Part shown: positions 8,413-17,437 of the stretch, in pieces
Position numbering within the stretch: position 1 is the stretch's first letter
Layout: every line of letters begins with the position of its first letter
Assembly (NCBI GenBank): GCA_000342265.1
Contig: CP004348.1
Span: 1,364,001 to 1,428,000, forward strand
Reading direction: 5' to 3'
Length of the DNA: 64,000 nucleotides
Source of the DNA: a beta proteobacterium CB
GTDB lineage: Bacteria; Pseudomonadota; Gammaproteobacteria; Burkholderiales; Burkholderiaceae
The notes under the pieces: generated by a model
Told to the model about the DNA's origin: nothing
Seen by the model: only the letters and a program-made list of their open reading frames with translations
The model's database searches: none
Made by a program: the position numbers and the translations under genes

Positions 8413-8865
8413 TTACGCTTGCTCGCCAACTACGCGGATAGTGATGTCAGCCACTACATCGGTATGAACAGCTACCGCTACAGGGTGATCACCAACCATC
8501 TTCAACGGGCCAGTAGGCATACGTACAGAAGCTTTTTCGATTACAAAGCCTTTTGCTTTCAAAGCATCAGCGATGTCATGGTTGGTTACAGAACCAAACA
8601 AACGACCGTCAACACCTGCTTTTTGACCGATTTCGAGAACCAAGTCTTTGAGCTTTGCGCCAACCGCTTCGGCAGCAGCCAATTTCTCAGCAGCCAATTT
8701 TTCCAACTCAGCACGACGCACTGCAAAGTCAGCGATTGCTGTTTCAGTTGCACGACGAGCTTTGCGTTGTGGGATTAGGAAATTACGAGCGTAACCGTCT
8801 TTAACGCGAACGATGTCACCGAGGTTGCCCAGGTTAATTACTTTTTCTAAAAGAATGATTTGCAT
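8413..8865 (-). CDS. rplI: 50S ribosomal protein L9
   Basis: This 150-residue protein begins MQIILLEKV and carries the L9 N-terminal signature with GNLGDIV, the long connecting helix (Ala/Glu rich, about 45-75) and the C-terminal domain. It binds 23S rRNA near the L1 stalk base. The ATG at 8865 follows GGGAG; a frame extending upstream to 8928 lacks family support. It lies 13 nt after rpsR and 24 nt before dnaB, in one operon. Confidence 0.97.
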   Translation of the reverse strand: MQIILLEKVINLGNLGDIVRVKDGYARNFLIPQRKARRATETAIADFAVRRAELEKLAAEKLAAAEAVGAKLKDLVLEIGQKAGVDGRLFGSVTNHDIADALKAKGFVIEKASVRMPTGPLKMVGDHPVAVAVHTDVVADITIRVVGEQA

Positions 8866-8878
8866 TGAGGGCTCCCAA

Positions 8879-9151
8879 TTATTTCTTGTGTTGATCAGAG
8901 AATGGCAACAAAGCCAAATAACGAGCACGCTTGATAGCAGTGTCTAACTGACGCTGATACTTCGCTTTTGTGCCTGTCAAACGTGCAGGAGTAATCTTGG
9001 CGTTTTCGCCAATGAAGTCCTTCAATGTGTCTACATCTTTGTAGTCAATCTGTTCTACACCAGCAACAGTGAAACGGCAATAACGCTTACGCTTGAACAA
9101 TGGGTTCTGAGCTGGTTTCTTTTTGAAATCGGGTTTCTTTCCAAACGCCAT
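8879..9151 (-). CDS. rpsR: 30S ribosomal protein S18
   Basis: This 90-residue basic protein contains the S18 core ([23 protein letters not shown], shown here in part, and [18 protein letters not shown]). S18 pairs with S6 on the platform of the 30S subunit. It lies 13 nt downstream of priB, in the conserved S6-PriB-S18-L9 order. Confidence 0.97.
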   Translation of the reverse strand: MAFGKKPDFKKKPAQNPLFKRKRYCRFTVAGVEQIDYKDVDTLKDFIGENAKITPARLTGTKAKYQRQLDTAIKRARYLALLPFSDQHKK

Positions 9152-9164
9152 GATGATTTCCTCT

Positions 9165-9458
9165 TTAATTTTTCAATTGAATATGGGTGATATGGAAAAC
9201 AAGTCTTTGATTACGTAGAGTCTTGGGTGCTAAAAATCCTTCAAACACCGCCTCGGCTCCTAAATCCATTTGCTCTAGACCCTTTTGTATCGGGCCGATT
9301 GCTATGGCTTCAACACTCATCTGAATTTTCCTTGCGTTTCCTACCTCGCTTACCTCGCCGTTATGTTCTAGCTGGCAATGCATCACCGGTATTCCTGCTG
9401 GTGTAAATCGAATCGCGTCTTTAGCTACCAAGAATGCAGTTAGGGTGAAATGATTCAA
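9165..9458 (-). CDS. priB: primosomal replication protein N (PriB)
   Basis: This 97-residue single-stranded-DNA-binding OB-fold protein supports PriA-dependent restart of stalled forks by helping to reload DnaB, whose gene lies downstream in the same operon. Recognition rests on size, the N-terminal strand pattern ([21 protein letters not shown]) and its position between rpsF and rpsR. The start is a TTG at 9458 preceded by GGAG; no ATG or GTG is available nearby in frame. Its identity as PriB, and not SSB, follows from synteny. Confidence 0.9.
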   Translation of the reverse strand: MNHFTLTAFLVAKDAIRFTPAGIPVMHCQLEHNGEVSEVGNARKIQMSVEAIAIGPIQKGLEQMDLGAEAVFEGFLAPKTLRNQRLVFHITHIQLKN

Positions 9459-9517
9459 CGCCGCTCCGTCACTCTGATACGTTTTCTAGTCTGTGTATTC
9501 CTCTTCAAATTTCTAAC

Positions 9518-9892
9518 TTAAGCCGCTGCTACAGGAGCGTCGGATTGAGCTGATTTGCGCGCTTCTTCACGTTGCACTTCTTTCATCATGATGGAAGGCT
9601 CTGTTTCAGCTTTCTTCGTCTTGATGATGAGGTGACGCAAAACAGCATCGTTAAATTTGAATGCGTGCTCGAGCTCGTCCAGAGTTTTCTGGTCACACTC
9701 AATGTTCATACAAACGTAATGGGCTTTAGCAAGTTTGTCGATCATGTAAGCCATCTGACGACGACCCCAATCTTCCATACGATGAATTTTGCCGCCAGCA
9801 GCAGCTAATGTCGCTTTGTAGCGATCGATCATCGCAGGCACTTGCTCGCTTTGGTCCGGGTGGACGATAAAGACGATTTCATAATGACGCAT
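9518..9892 (-). CDS. rpsF: 30S ribosomal protein S6
   Basis: This 124-residue protein starts [18 protein letters not shown], the standard S6 N-terminus, and ends in an Ala/Ser/Glu-rich tail. It is the first gene of the operon. The ATG is preceded by AAGGAG. S6 forms a heterodimer with S18 and in many bacteria represses its own operon through a leader hairpin. Confidence 0.97.
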   Translation of the reverse strand: MRHYEIVFIVHPDQSEQVPAMIDRYKATLAAAGGKIHRMEDWGRRQMAYMIDKLAKAHYVCMNIECDQKTLDELEHAFKFNDAVLRHLIIKTKKAETEPSIMMKEVQREEARKSAQSDAPVAAA

Positions 9893-9929
9893 CTAACACT
9901 CCTTAAGGATAAAGTCACCTGGGCGTCTT

Positions 9930-9957
9930 GCTAACTTCCGATGGTTTTAAAGTTAGC
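9930..9957 (-). promoter_or_regulatory. hairpin in the rpsF mRNA leader
   Basis: A perfect 8-bp stem (9930-9937 with 9950-9957) encloses a 12-nt loop, about 40 nt upstream of the rpsF ATG. There is no U-tract, so it is not a terminator. By position it could be the S6:S18 autoregulatory site known in many bacteria, but I cannot confirm the required conserved bulge. Confidence 0.35.
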
Positions 9958-10026
9958 GCCAGTGTGACAAGGTAGTAACAAATTGTAGGTAAAACTAACT
10001 ACACGTATTTACAGCTTTTTAAATCC

Positions 10027-11103
10027 CTACCTAATCTCAGGTAAGTCCGCTATTCTAGCAAAAAAATCCTGCCAAGTCAGAGGTTTACCGGCTTTATTTG
10101 CCTGCTTTGCCGCATTTAAAGCCAATTGAAGGGCGATTCTGGCCCTAGGCGCAGTTAAGGACCCTGAAGCACGGCATCCGATTGGATCTACCTCCGGAAG
10201 GTTTCGCAAAGTAGCGCCAGCGCCAGTTCTAGTTGTCCTCACCAAAGCAATACCCTGAGTCATTGCCTGATCCAAAGGCTTTGCCCAGTCATCATGAAAG
10301 CCGCCATGCCCTGTTCCAGCCACTACAAAGCCCTGAACAGGACTTTTGAGCCAATTGACAATGGTTTCGGGGCGTGCGCCTGCATGACTAGTCAAGATCT
10401 CAACCCAAGGCCACTCACCTTCCTGCGGAATGGGTAAATCTTCATTCCAGGCAGCCTGCACGGCCTTGACACCAGATAACCAGGACGGATTGATTAAGCC
10501 AACTGAGCTTGATGGAGCATCCTGTAATGGGGCATTGAGTGCCGTGGCATGGCGCTTAGCCAAATCTATTGCCATGCATCCACGTCCATCCATCACAGCG
10601 TAGATGCCACCAGGGCAGTTATCAATCGAGGTAGAGGCCCAGCGCAAAGCGTCAAGCAGATTGGAGGGGCCATCAGCTCCAGGTGCATTGCTTGGCAGCA
10701 TCGCCCCCGTCAGAATCACTCTCTTAGCCTGAGTCTGAGCTAATTTTCCGCAGGTTACTTGCAGAAATAAACCCGTCTCCTCAATCGTATCGGTGCCATG
10801 GGTCACTACTAGACCCTTTACGGCGGGATCCACTAAAGCATCTCTTACAGCAAGACCCAAGCTCGTGAGGTGGGCATCGCTTAGATTGCGGCTATTGATA
10901 TTGGCTAATTGGCGTGAAACCAGCTTAACCCCAGTGGGGACTACCGACTGAATATGTGCCAGTAAGGCATCAACCCCAACCTGGCCAGCTTGATATTGGA
11001 GAGGGTTTTCTTCGGGGTTGGACGCAAGGCCTGCAATGGTGCCACCCATACCTAAAACCAGGAGATGGGGGGTATTTTCAGAAATACTGGGTTTTGAGCT
11101 CAT
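10027..11103 (-). CDS. asparaginase
   Basis: This 358-residue enzyme hydrolyses L-asparagine to aspartate and ammonia. The N-terminal GMGGTIAG carries the nucleophilic Thr, and [12 protein letters not shown] supplies the second catalytic Thr-Asp pair. No signal peptide is visible, so it is probably cytoplasmic. The ATG at 11103 is chosen because the family begins just before the first strand ([10 protein letters not shown]); it is preceded by a G-rich run. It diverges from lexA, with about 60 nt between the starts. Confidence 0.9.
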   Translation of the reverse strand: MSSKPSISENTPHLLVLGMGGTIAGLASNPEENPLQYQAGQVGVDALLAHIQSVVPTGVKLVSRQLANINSRNLSDAHLTSLGLAVRDALVDPAVKGLVVTHGTDTIEETGLFLQVTCGKLAQTQAKRVILTGAMLPSNAPGADGPSNLLDALRWASTSIDNCPGGIYAVMDGRGCMAIDLAKRHATALNAPLQDAPSSSVGLINPSWLSGVKAVQAAWNEDLPIPQEGEWPWVEILTSHAGARPETIVNWLKSPVQGFVVAGTGHGGFHDDWAKPLDQAMTQGIALVRTTRTGAGATLRNLPEVDPIGCRASGSLTAPRARIALQLALNAAKQANKAGKPLTWQDFFARIADLPEIR

Positions 11104-11129
11104 CCCCCCATTATCCGCCTCCAAATTGC

Positions 11130-11156
11130 TTGAATATTCAAATAGTGCTGTATACA
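11130..11156 (+). promoter_or_regulatory. candidate lexA promoter
   Basis: TTGAAT at 11130-11135 and TATACA at 11151-11156 are 15 bp apart (TTGCTT at 11126 gives 19 bp). The -10 box ends 8 nt before the lexA ATG, which would give a leaderless or nearly leaderless message. Confidence 0.4.
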
Positions 11157-11163
11157 ATCCCAG
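11148..11163 (+). promoter_or_regulatory. LexA operator (SOS box)
   Basis: CTGTATACAATCCCAG matches the beta/gammaproteobacterial box CTGT-N8-ACAG at all but one position. It overlaps the putative -10 box and ends one base before the lexA ATG, as expected for autorepression. Confidence 0.7.
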
Positions 11164-11164
11164 T

Positions 11165-11884
11165 ATGGACATAAATACAGTCGATTTTCCAGAGGAGCTG
11201 ACTGCCCTCCCCAAACTTACCTCACGTCAAAGTGAGATTTTGGAATTGATCACCAAGGCCATCGATGAAAGCGGCTCACCCCCGACGCGCGCGGAAATTG
11301 CAACACAACTGGGCTTTGCTTCTGCCAATGCAGCTGAAGAGCACTTACGCGCATTAGCAAAAAAAGGATACATCGAGCTGACACCAGGAACTTCGCGTGG
11401 CATTCGCATTCCACAGCGCTTTAACCAGACCCACAATCCAAATAAATATCGTCAGATGTCTTTACCTTCAGGCGCACTTCAGCAACTCACACTACCGCTC
11501 ATTGGTCGTGTTGCCGCAGGTTCGCCGATCACAGCTATCGAGCACATTGAAAAACAAGTGCCGATTGATCCCAGTTTATTTAGCAAGGGTGCTGATTACT
11601 TATTAAAAGTAGTCGGCATGAGCATGCGTGATGCTGGTATTTTGGATGGTGACTATCTTGCTGTACGAAAAACTTCTGAAGTACGCAACGGCGATATCGT
11701 GGTTGCGCGCTTAGATGATGAAGTCACAGTAAAACGTTGGAACCAAAAGAAAACTGCGGACGGTATGGTGATCGAATTACAAGCCGAGAACCCAGACTTT
11801 AAAAATATTTTGGTGGATAGACGTCAACCAAATTTTGCAGTAGAAGGTCAAGCTGTTGGCCTCATCAGGGCTGGCGGACTATAA
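11165..11884 (+). CDS. lexA: LexA SOS repressor
   Basis: LexA represses DNA-damage genes and self-cleaves when RecA filaments form. In this 239-residue protein the winged helix-turn-helix spans about 18-82 ([13 protein letters not shown] as recognition region). The cleavage site is Ala118-Gly119 in RVAAGSP, with the catalytic dyad Ser153 (GMSM) and Lys190 (TVKRW). It is longer than the 202-residue E. coli protein, mainly by the linker at about 83-110. The ATG at 11165 is chosen because a near-consensus SOS box ends just before it; upstream extensions would be antisense to the asparaginase gene. No Shine-Dalgarno sequence is visible. Confidence 0.96.
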   Translation: MDINTVDFPEELTALPKLTSRQSEILELITKAIDESGSPPTRAEIATQLGFASANAAEEHLRALAKKGYIELTPGTSRGIRIPQRFNQTHNPNKYRQMSLPSGALQQLTLPLIGRVAAGSPITAIEHIEKQVPIDPSLFSKGADYLLKVVGMSMRDAGILDGDYLAVRKTSEVRNGDIVVARLDDEVTVKRWNQKKTADGMVIELQAENPDFKNILVDRRQPNFAVEGQAVGLIRAGGL

Positions 11885-11901
11885 GCCCCGTCCTATTAAG
11901 C

Positions 11902-11930
11902 AAAAGGCCTCTAAACGAGGCCTTTTTCTA
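11902..11930 (+). terminator. intrinsic terminator after lexA
   Basis: A 10-bp stem (AAAAGGCCTC at 11902-11911 with its complement at 11917-11926), 5-nt loop and T-run, 18 nt after the lexA stop. The A-run on the other side lets it also serve the convergent lipoprotein gene. Confidence 0.88.
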
Positions 11931-11954
11931 TTGCTGACAGCGATGTAACTATTT

Positions 11955-12422
11955 TTATTTCTTACTTGGCGCAACTACGTTTGCGTTCTTTGGTGATGCG
12001 GTAATAGTGATGATTGTCTTTGGGCCGGTGAATGGACCTTCATTTAATTCTACGGTTGATGTGCGATCACCTTTAGTGAAAACCAAAATACTTGTTTTTG
12101 ATTTCACAGCACTCACAGTGGTCCATCCAGCCTTTGGATATTCAGCCTGGAAGAATGCATAAATATCTGTTGGGGTTTGCACACCAGATAAAACTACACG
12201 CCCTACCCAGTTATCACCACGACCTATGATTAAAGAATCTGCGCCAATAATTTTTGATGCTGCAGGTAATGGCATATCACCCAAGAGTTGGGACTGAATT
12301 TCTTCGACCTCCCTCGGAGTACCGACAGGCGAATCGCCAGACGAGGCGCATGCAGCCAACAGTAAGCCCAGGGAGAGGGCTAAAGCAGACCTAAAAAGTA
12401 GAAATTTATTCATCATTTTCAT
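11955..12422 (-). CDS. putative lipoprotein of unknown function
   Basis: This 155-residue protein has a lipoprotein signal (hydrophobic stretch then LLAAC near residue 25), Ser/Gly linker, and a mature domain of about 125 residues. The mature part includes GDMPLP, GRGDNWVGRVVLSGV and a FFQAEYPKAGWT segment, suggesting a small alpha/beta fold of about two strand-helix units. I do not recognise a named family. The ATG at 12422 is one of three close Met codons and none has a clear ribosome-binding site. It is divergent from the polysaccharide island, so a role there is possible but unsupported. Confidence 0.75.
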   Translation of the reverse strand: MKMMNKFLLFRSALALSLGLLLAACASSGDSPVGTPREVEEIQSQLLGDMPLPAASKIIGADSLIIGRGDNWVGRVVLSGVQTPTDIYAFFQAEYPKAGWTTVSAVKSKTSILVFTKGDRTSTVELNEGPFTGPKTIITITASPKNANVVAPSKK

Positions 12423-12620
12423 TGAACCAGCCAAAAGAAGGATATTACATTAGCTCAGCTCGATTTAATAGTGCACCTAAATAGTACAAATTCACCAATT
12501 ACTGTATATCCAAAAAGAAAGTAAACGATAATTACCAAATATATAAAATATATGAGCATAGCAATCCTTACGCTCTTAATTTTCTAGTAGCTTAATAAAT
12601 AGGTTATTCCCATTACAGAA

Positions 12621-14021
12621 ATGACTAAACAACTTCACTTCGCCTTAATTGGACTGGAATCACCTTGGTTTATTGAGCAAACTCAGCAACAAATTCAACT
12701 CCAACTCATTCGCTCCCCCAGTGAGATCAAAGGCACTCCTGACTGCATAGTACTAAACCCCGAAAAAGCCGAGCAACAGTTAAGTTGGTTACGTGAATTA
12801 CGTAGCAATAAAAATTTGAGTAGTTTATTAATTCTCACATTATTGAGTGAGGATAAACTAGACCCCGAATCAAAAATACTGATAGATCATCCATGGCAAT
12901 CTTTGGATATCGAATTAATGAATGTTCGCAATTGGCGGCAGCAATTAGAATTATTTCATTCAGATAAAGCCGAGTCCCCTGTCTCGCAGACACTAAAGTA
13001 TCTCTGGACCGACAATAAAAGAAAGTTAATACCTTTGGCTGACTGGCAGTCAGCGCAAACGTATCGCTACCCGCTCCTGCAATGCTTTGGAAAAAACGAT
13101 GAGGGCGCCAAACTACTCTTAGAGGATTTGCGCTCAAGAAGGTATATCAAACATGATTTAATGGTTGACAGAGTAAGAACGTGCCCTGCTTGCAAACGGG
13201 CACATCTGAGCTTCATTGACGTATGCCCCAGCTGCAAATCGGTAGACATTGAAAAACAAAAATCACTTCACTGCTTTAATTGCGGATTTGTCGGCCCAGA
13301 ATCCAAATTTCAACGCAATGGTGTATTGGTTTGCCCAAATTGCGATACGCGTCTACGCCATATTGGAACGGATTATGACAGGCCTTTCGAGCAATATCTT
13401 TGCAAAAACTGCAATGATCTCTTTATTGAGCCTGACATTCGCGCTCGCTGCATGCAATGCGGGAAAAATTCCAGCCCCGACGAATTAACCCTCGATGTGA
13501 TTTATACCTATCTGCTGGGAGAAAAGGGGCGGGAGGATTGTCGACACGGGGAGGTAGAAAGCGTATTAAACAATCTCATGCATCTTGATTTATTACCGAC
13601 CGAAGTCTTTACTTTTGCTGCAAATTGGCTCGATAGGTTAGCTGTTCGATATCAGGAGCAGCCCTATTCATTAATCGCACTCAAAATCAATAACGTTGCT
13701 GCTTTGGTTGAGTCAAAAGGTTACGAAGAAGTTCAGACAACCATCATCGCCCTTTCTGAGCGAGTAAGGGCGGAAATGCGAAAAACTGATCTTTGCACCA
13801 GAACAGCGGATGATTTGTACTTCTTTTTATTCCCCTCTACGACAGATGAGGGTGCTCGAATTATTAAAGAGAAATTTGCGGGCATTATTGCTATTGCGCA
13901 GACTGATATTGAATTCTCTTTAAAAATTGATATGGCCAGTTTTTCGTCTGCGAAAGATAAGCCAGAAGCTCAAAACATTCCTGAATTGATGAGCATGCTG
14001 GCAAATGAAGTAAGCGAATAA
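12621..14021 (+). CDS. triple zinc-ribbon protein (TackOD1-like) with degenerate GGDEF domain
   Basis: This 466-residue cytoplasmic protein has three parts. Residues 1-115 look like a degenerate receiver-type alpha/beta domain. Residues 185-285 hold six CxxC knuckles (188/191, 202/205, 218/221, 238/241, 261/264, 277/280), enough for three zinc ribbons; this pattern resembles the TackOD1 output domain, an assignment from memory. Residues about 325-466 have GGDEF-like spacing, but the signature position reads TADDLY (395-400), so cyclase activity is unlikely. It is first in a four-gene run, one nucleotide before the glycosyltransferase gene, and may sense or regulate polysaccharide synthesis. 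The ATG has only a weak ribosome-binding site, and the region is visibly AT-rich. Confidence 0.75.
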   Translation: MTKQLHFALIGLESPWFIEQTQQQIQLQLIRSPSEIKGTPDCIVLNPEKAEQQLSWLRELRSNKNLSSLLILTLLSEDKLDPESKILIDHPWQSLDIELMNVRNWRQQLELFHSDKAESPVSQTLKYLWTDNKRKLIPLADWQSAQTYRYPLLQCFGKNDEGAKLLLEDLRSRRYIKHDLMVDRVRTCPACKRAHLSFIDVCPSCKSVDIEKQKSLHCFNCGFVGPESKFQRNGVLVCPNCDTRLRHIGTDYDRPFEQYLCKNCNDLFIEPDIRARCMQCGKNSSPDELTLDVIYTYLLGEKGREDCRHGEVESVLNNLMHLDLLPTEVFTFAANWLDRLAVRYQEQPYSLIALKINNVAALVESKGYEEVQTTIIALSERVRAEMRKTDLCTRTADDLYFFLFPSTTDEGARIIKEKFAGIIAIAQTDIEFSLKIDMASFSSAKDKPEAQNIPELMSMLANEVSE

Positions 14022-14022
14022 G

Positions 14023-15375
14023 ATGTACCAATTTTTTACCCGTGTTGAAACTGCTTTTTTTCAACTACTAGGGCAATTTAACCAATCCAATACCTCAGGG
14101 CTATTGGACGTATTGCCCTTTGTTTTTGCATTTGAACTCCCTTATTACTGCATTATTTTTTTGGGAGTAATGCGCTACATTATTCGCCATGCAATGTACG
14201 AGGAAATATCCCGCCCGTATACCCCCAAAATCAGCTGCTTAGTATTGTGCTACAGCGAGGGGGAGACCATTAAAAAATCATTACTCACCCTTTGCGAACA
14301 AAACTATGCAGGTGTCATTGAAATCATTTCCGTGATTGATGGCGCCATTCAGAATGAAAAAACATTAAAAGCAGCCCAAGACTTTTCAAGGGAATATGCC
14401 TCTCAATATCCCAACAGAATCTTGAGGATATTGCCGAAGTGGCAAAGAGGGGGGCGAGTTTCCTCACTAAATGCCGGCCTTTCCATCTCGAATGGCGAAC
14501 TTATTATGGCCTTAGACGGCGACACATCCTTTAACAACGATATGGCGCAGCAAGTTACCAAGCACTTTGTGGATCCTCTTGTATGCGCTGTATCGGGCGC
14601 CCTTGAAGTTAGAAATGCGAAAGAGTCTTTAGTTGCTGAATTGCAGAATATCGAGTATCGAGTATCTATTGTCTATTCCAAGATTGGGTTATCAGAATTT
14701 AATGTAGTCAATAACATCTCAGGCGCCTTTGGCGTATTTAGAAAAAGTGTGCTCAATATTCTTGGTGGCTGGGGAAGTGGTACTGCCGAAGATTTAGACC
14801 TCACTCTCCGTTTGAAGCAATACACCAGACGTAATAAATTGCGAATTGTATTTGAGCCTATGGCTATTGGATTAACTGACGCACCAACAACATTTGTAGG
14901 TTTTCTGATGCAACGCTTACGCTGGGACGGAGATCTCATATTTCTTTATTTATATAAACATAAGAAAGCGTTTCAATCGAAGCTGATAGGTTGGCCAAAT
15001 TTAATTATCCTTGTTTGGAGTGGCTTATTTTTTCAATTTATATCTCCATTTTTAATCGGCACCTATTTAATTATTCTTTTCTTCACCGCACCATTCGCTA
15101 GTTTTATCGCCATCAACCTATTTGTATACTTCTTTTATTTAGGAATTACGGTTGTGCAATACATTTTGTATTTAATCGTAGGATCGCAACGCCCCCTGGA
15201 GGAGAGCAAAGACTTTATTTTTATGCCACTTTATCCTTTTTTTGGTATGGTGTCACGACTTTGGACTGTTGTTTCGATCCTAAATCAAATCCTACGCAGA
15301 GGACATGAAGAGTCTGCTATGGCGCCTTGGTGGGTTTTAAAGCGCCCTACAAAATTTACCTTACGCAATGATTAA
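14023..15375 (+). CDS. membrane-bound processive family-2 glycosyltransferase (polysaccharide synthase)
   Basis: This 450-residue inner-membrane enzyme resembles PgaC/HasA/BcsA-type synthases. It has an N-terminal transmembrane helix (about 33-52), a GT-A domain with VIDGA (Asp106), the DGD metal site (165-167), AEDLD as the acceptor-base motif (255-259) and QRLRW (297-301), the Q(Q/R)xRW signature of processive enzymes. About three more helices follow between 322 and 388. It likely polymerises a beta-linked sugar from a UDP-sugar and extrudes it; the sugar cannot be read from sequence. It has no PilZ domain. It overlaps the TolC-type gene by 8 nt, indicating coupling. Confidence 0.88.
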   Translation: MYQFFTRVETAFFQLLGQFNQSNTSGLLDVLPFVFAFELPYYCIIFLGVMRYIIRHAMYEEISRPYTPKISCLVLCYSEGETIKKSLLTLCEQNYAGVIEIISVIDGAIQNEKTLKAAQDFSREYASQYPNRILRILPKWQRGGRVSSLNAGLSISNGELIMALDGDTSFNNDMAQQVTKHFVDPLVCAVSGALEVRNAKESLVAELQNIEYRVSIVYSKIGLSEFNVVNNISGAFGVFRKSVLNILGGWGSGTAEDLDLTLRLKQYTRRNKLRIVFEPMAIGLTDAPTTFVGFLMQRLRWDGDLIFLYLYKHKKAFQSKLIGWPNLIILVWSGLFFQFISPFLIGTYLIILFFTAPFASFIAINLFVYFFYLGITVVQYILYLIVGSQRPLEESKDFIFMPLYPFFGMVSRLWTVVSILNQILRRGHEESAMAPWWVLKRPTKFTLRND

Positions 15376-17437
15376 ATATTTATTTCTTTGCTCCCTGGCT
15401 GCGCTATATAGCCCTTTATCTCAAGCAATCAGTCTTCAAGAGCTTGAGCAAAGTCTTTTGGTTAACGAGCGCAGGATGCAAATATCAACTCAAGATTCTC
15501 GAATCGCATCTGCCCTTCTTCAGCAACGAGAAGTAGAGAGCGGTTGGAAGGCATTTACCAATGCGAATGGCGGTAGCACAACTGGTAGCCTCTCCAATCC
15601 AGGGATACAAGCAGGCTCATCTCAATATGGAACCTATGGGTATACCGCTGGATTAAGTTATCCATTATTAGGCACCCAGACAACCCATCAAAAAAGAATT
15701 ACGGAAGCCAAAAAACAATTGGAGACTAGTAAGTTTGAATTTGAGACGGTAAAAAGACAGGCTCTTCAAGATTTACGTCAATCCTATTTAGATCTTTGGG
15801 TATCCCAACAGCAAATCGTGTTAGCCCGTTCATACCTAGATCATTGGCAACAATCATTAAACATTCTTGCTAGTCGAAAAAATGCCGGCCTACTCCTCTC
15901 TTCGGATGAAAAAAAATTTCAAGCTGGGTTTGCTGAGGTCGACTCCCAAAATGAACTCGCGATGCAATTAAATTCTGTAGCAAAAAAAACCATCGTTTAC
16001 CTAACAGGGGTTCCTGTCCAGGAGCTCAATAAAGTAGATCCTCCTAACTTTCTCATTAAGACCCATAAGGATCCCGAAAGAGCAAGCCGACAACCTGAGC
16101 TACAGGCTGCCAAATTACGTTTAGAAATCCAAAAGGAATACGCTAGCAAGGCCGACTGGGAAGGGGTCGAGGCATCCATGGACCTCACCTATAACGATGG
16201 TCGTCAGTACTGGAACCCGACCGTACCAAGTAGTAATGCCTTAGTTGCCTTTAATGTGAGAATTCCGTTGGAATTATCAAAATTTCAACAAGGTGCTCGC
16301 GACGAAACTCGTGCCAATCTTGAAAAGCTCAGAATAGAAAGCGAAGATCGAGAAGCCAGATATGTCATTGACTCTGAGACAGCGCTCATGAATTACCAAC
16401 AGGCAATTAATGCCTATAAAGTATCTGAACTAGAAAGATCAGCAGCTAAGCGAGCTCTAGAAGAAAATTCATTACGTGCGCAATCATTGCCAGGTGATGT
16501 AATTGAAAAAAAGATGCAGGCTCGCTATGCTTACTATAAAGCTGCTAGCAAACAACTTAATAATTGGCGTCTAGGTCAAATTGCTTCCATTCAATTAGCA
16601 TCCCTGGGATTCCCCCTAGAATCATCATCTCAAGTCTCACAGATAGCTTCAATAGCATTAAGTAGCGCACCACAAATCCCTCAAGCAAAACAGGATAGGA
16701 TTTCTTTTGGCGTGCCAACAGGCGTCTATGTGTGGAATAGCAGTCAAGCGCTTAATGACCCCGAAGGGCATACACAGGAGTGGCTCAGTTTTGGGATCAG
16801 CAAAGTCTTAATTGGATTAACCGGTAAGCAACTAAATGATATGTCGCTACCCTCTTCTTTATCGAAATTGGTGCAGGTGGCACACCGATTAAATATAAAA
16901 GTAGAGGTTGTTTTGGGGGATGCGGAATGGATACCTCCCGAAGGTAGGCAGAAACTAACCGGGCTATTAAAACCACTCTCCTCCCTACCTATAGATGGCT
17001 TTAACTTAGATCTAGAAATAGAGCAGCTTCCAAATTGGAGCGGACAAAGAGACCAACTCACTCAAGAATGGTTTGCAACGCTTCAGGCAGCCTCAGAATC
17101 CAGCTTAATTCCAGTTAGCGCTACATTTCATCATCGTCATTTAGATATCCCCGATTTGGGGGCAAAACTTAAAGAAATAAAAATTAAACGTGCAGCTGTA
17201 ATGATTTTTACAACCAATCAAAAACGCGTCTTAGAAGTTTCTGCAAATGCTAAGAAAAGTTTAGGTGACCTACCTTATTCAATTGTCCAAAGTGTTGAAA
17301 AGGAAATTCCACGTAGCGAAAGTTACGCCACTTTAGGCCTTAACCCGTTAATTAAGCTCTCAAAAGAATTGAAGAAGCAAGGCAGTCCTGATTTATTAAT
17401 TCAATCTTGGAGTAATCTGAAAACCTTATCCCCATGA
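15368..17437 (+). CDS. TolC-type outer-membrane factor fused to a glycoside-hydrolase-like domain
   Basis: This 689-residue protein is a two-part fusion. A signal peptide (about 1-20) is followed by a full-length outer-membrane efflux factor region (about 21-418), with long heptad-rich helices (108-215, 315-410) and a strand-rich insert at 265-300. A Ser/Gln-rich linker joins a C-terminal domain (about 447-689) with alternating strands and helices like a TIM barrel. The GFNLDLEIE segment (544-552, Asp548 and Glu550) looks like the catalytic strand of glycosidases. TolC proteins normally end near residue 450, so the extension is unusual. It could trim or release polymer during export. It overlaps both neighbours by a few bases. 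The hydrolase assignment is inference. Confidence 0.78.
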   Translation: MIKYLFLCSLAALYSPLSQAISLQELEQSLLVNERRMQISTQDSRIASALLQQREVESGWKAFTNANGGSTTGSLSNPGIQAGSSQYGTYGYTAGLSYPLLGTQTTHQKRITEAKKQLETSKFEFETVKRQALQDLRQSYLDLWVSQQQIVLARSYLDHWQQSLNILASRKNAGLLLSSDEKKFQAGFAEVDSQNELAMQLNSVAKKTIVYLTGVPVQELNKVDPPNFLIKTHKDPERASRQPELQAAKLRLEIQKEYASKADWEGVEASMDLTYNDGRQYWNPTVPSSNALVAFNVRIPLELSKFQQGARDETRANLEKLRIESEDREARYVIDSETALMNYQQAINAYKVSELERSAAKRALEENSLRAQSLPGDVIEKKMQARYAYYKAASKQLNNWRLGQIASIQLASLGFPLESSSQVSQIASIALSSAPQIPQAKQDRISFGVPTGVYVWNSSQALNDPEGHTQEWLSFGISKVLIGLTGKQLNDMSLPSSLSKLVQVAHRLNIKVEVVLGDAEWIPPEGRQKLTGLLKPLSSLPIDGFNLDLEIEQLPNWSGQRDQLTQEWFATLQAASESSLIPVSATFHHRHLDIPDLGAKLKEIKIKRAAVMIFTTNQKRVLEVSANAKKSLGDLPYSIVQSVEKEIPRSESYATLGLNPLIKLSKELKKQGSPDLLIQSWSNLKTLSP

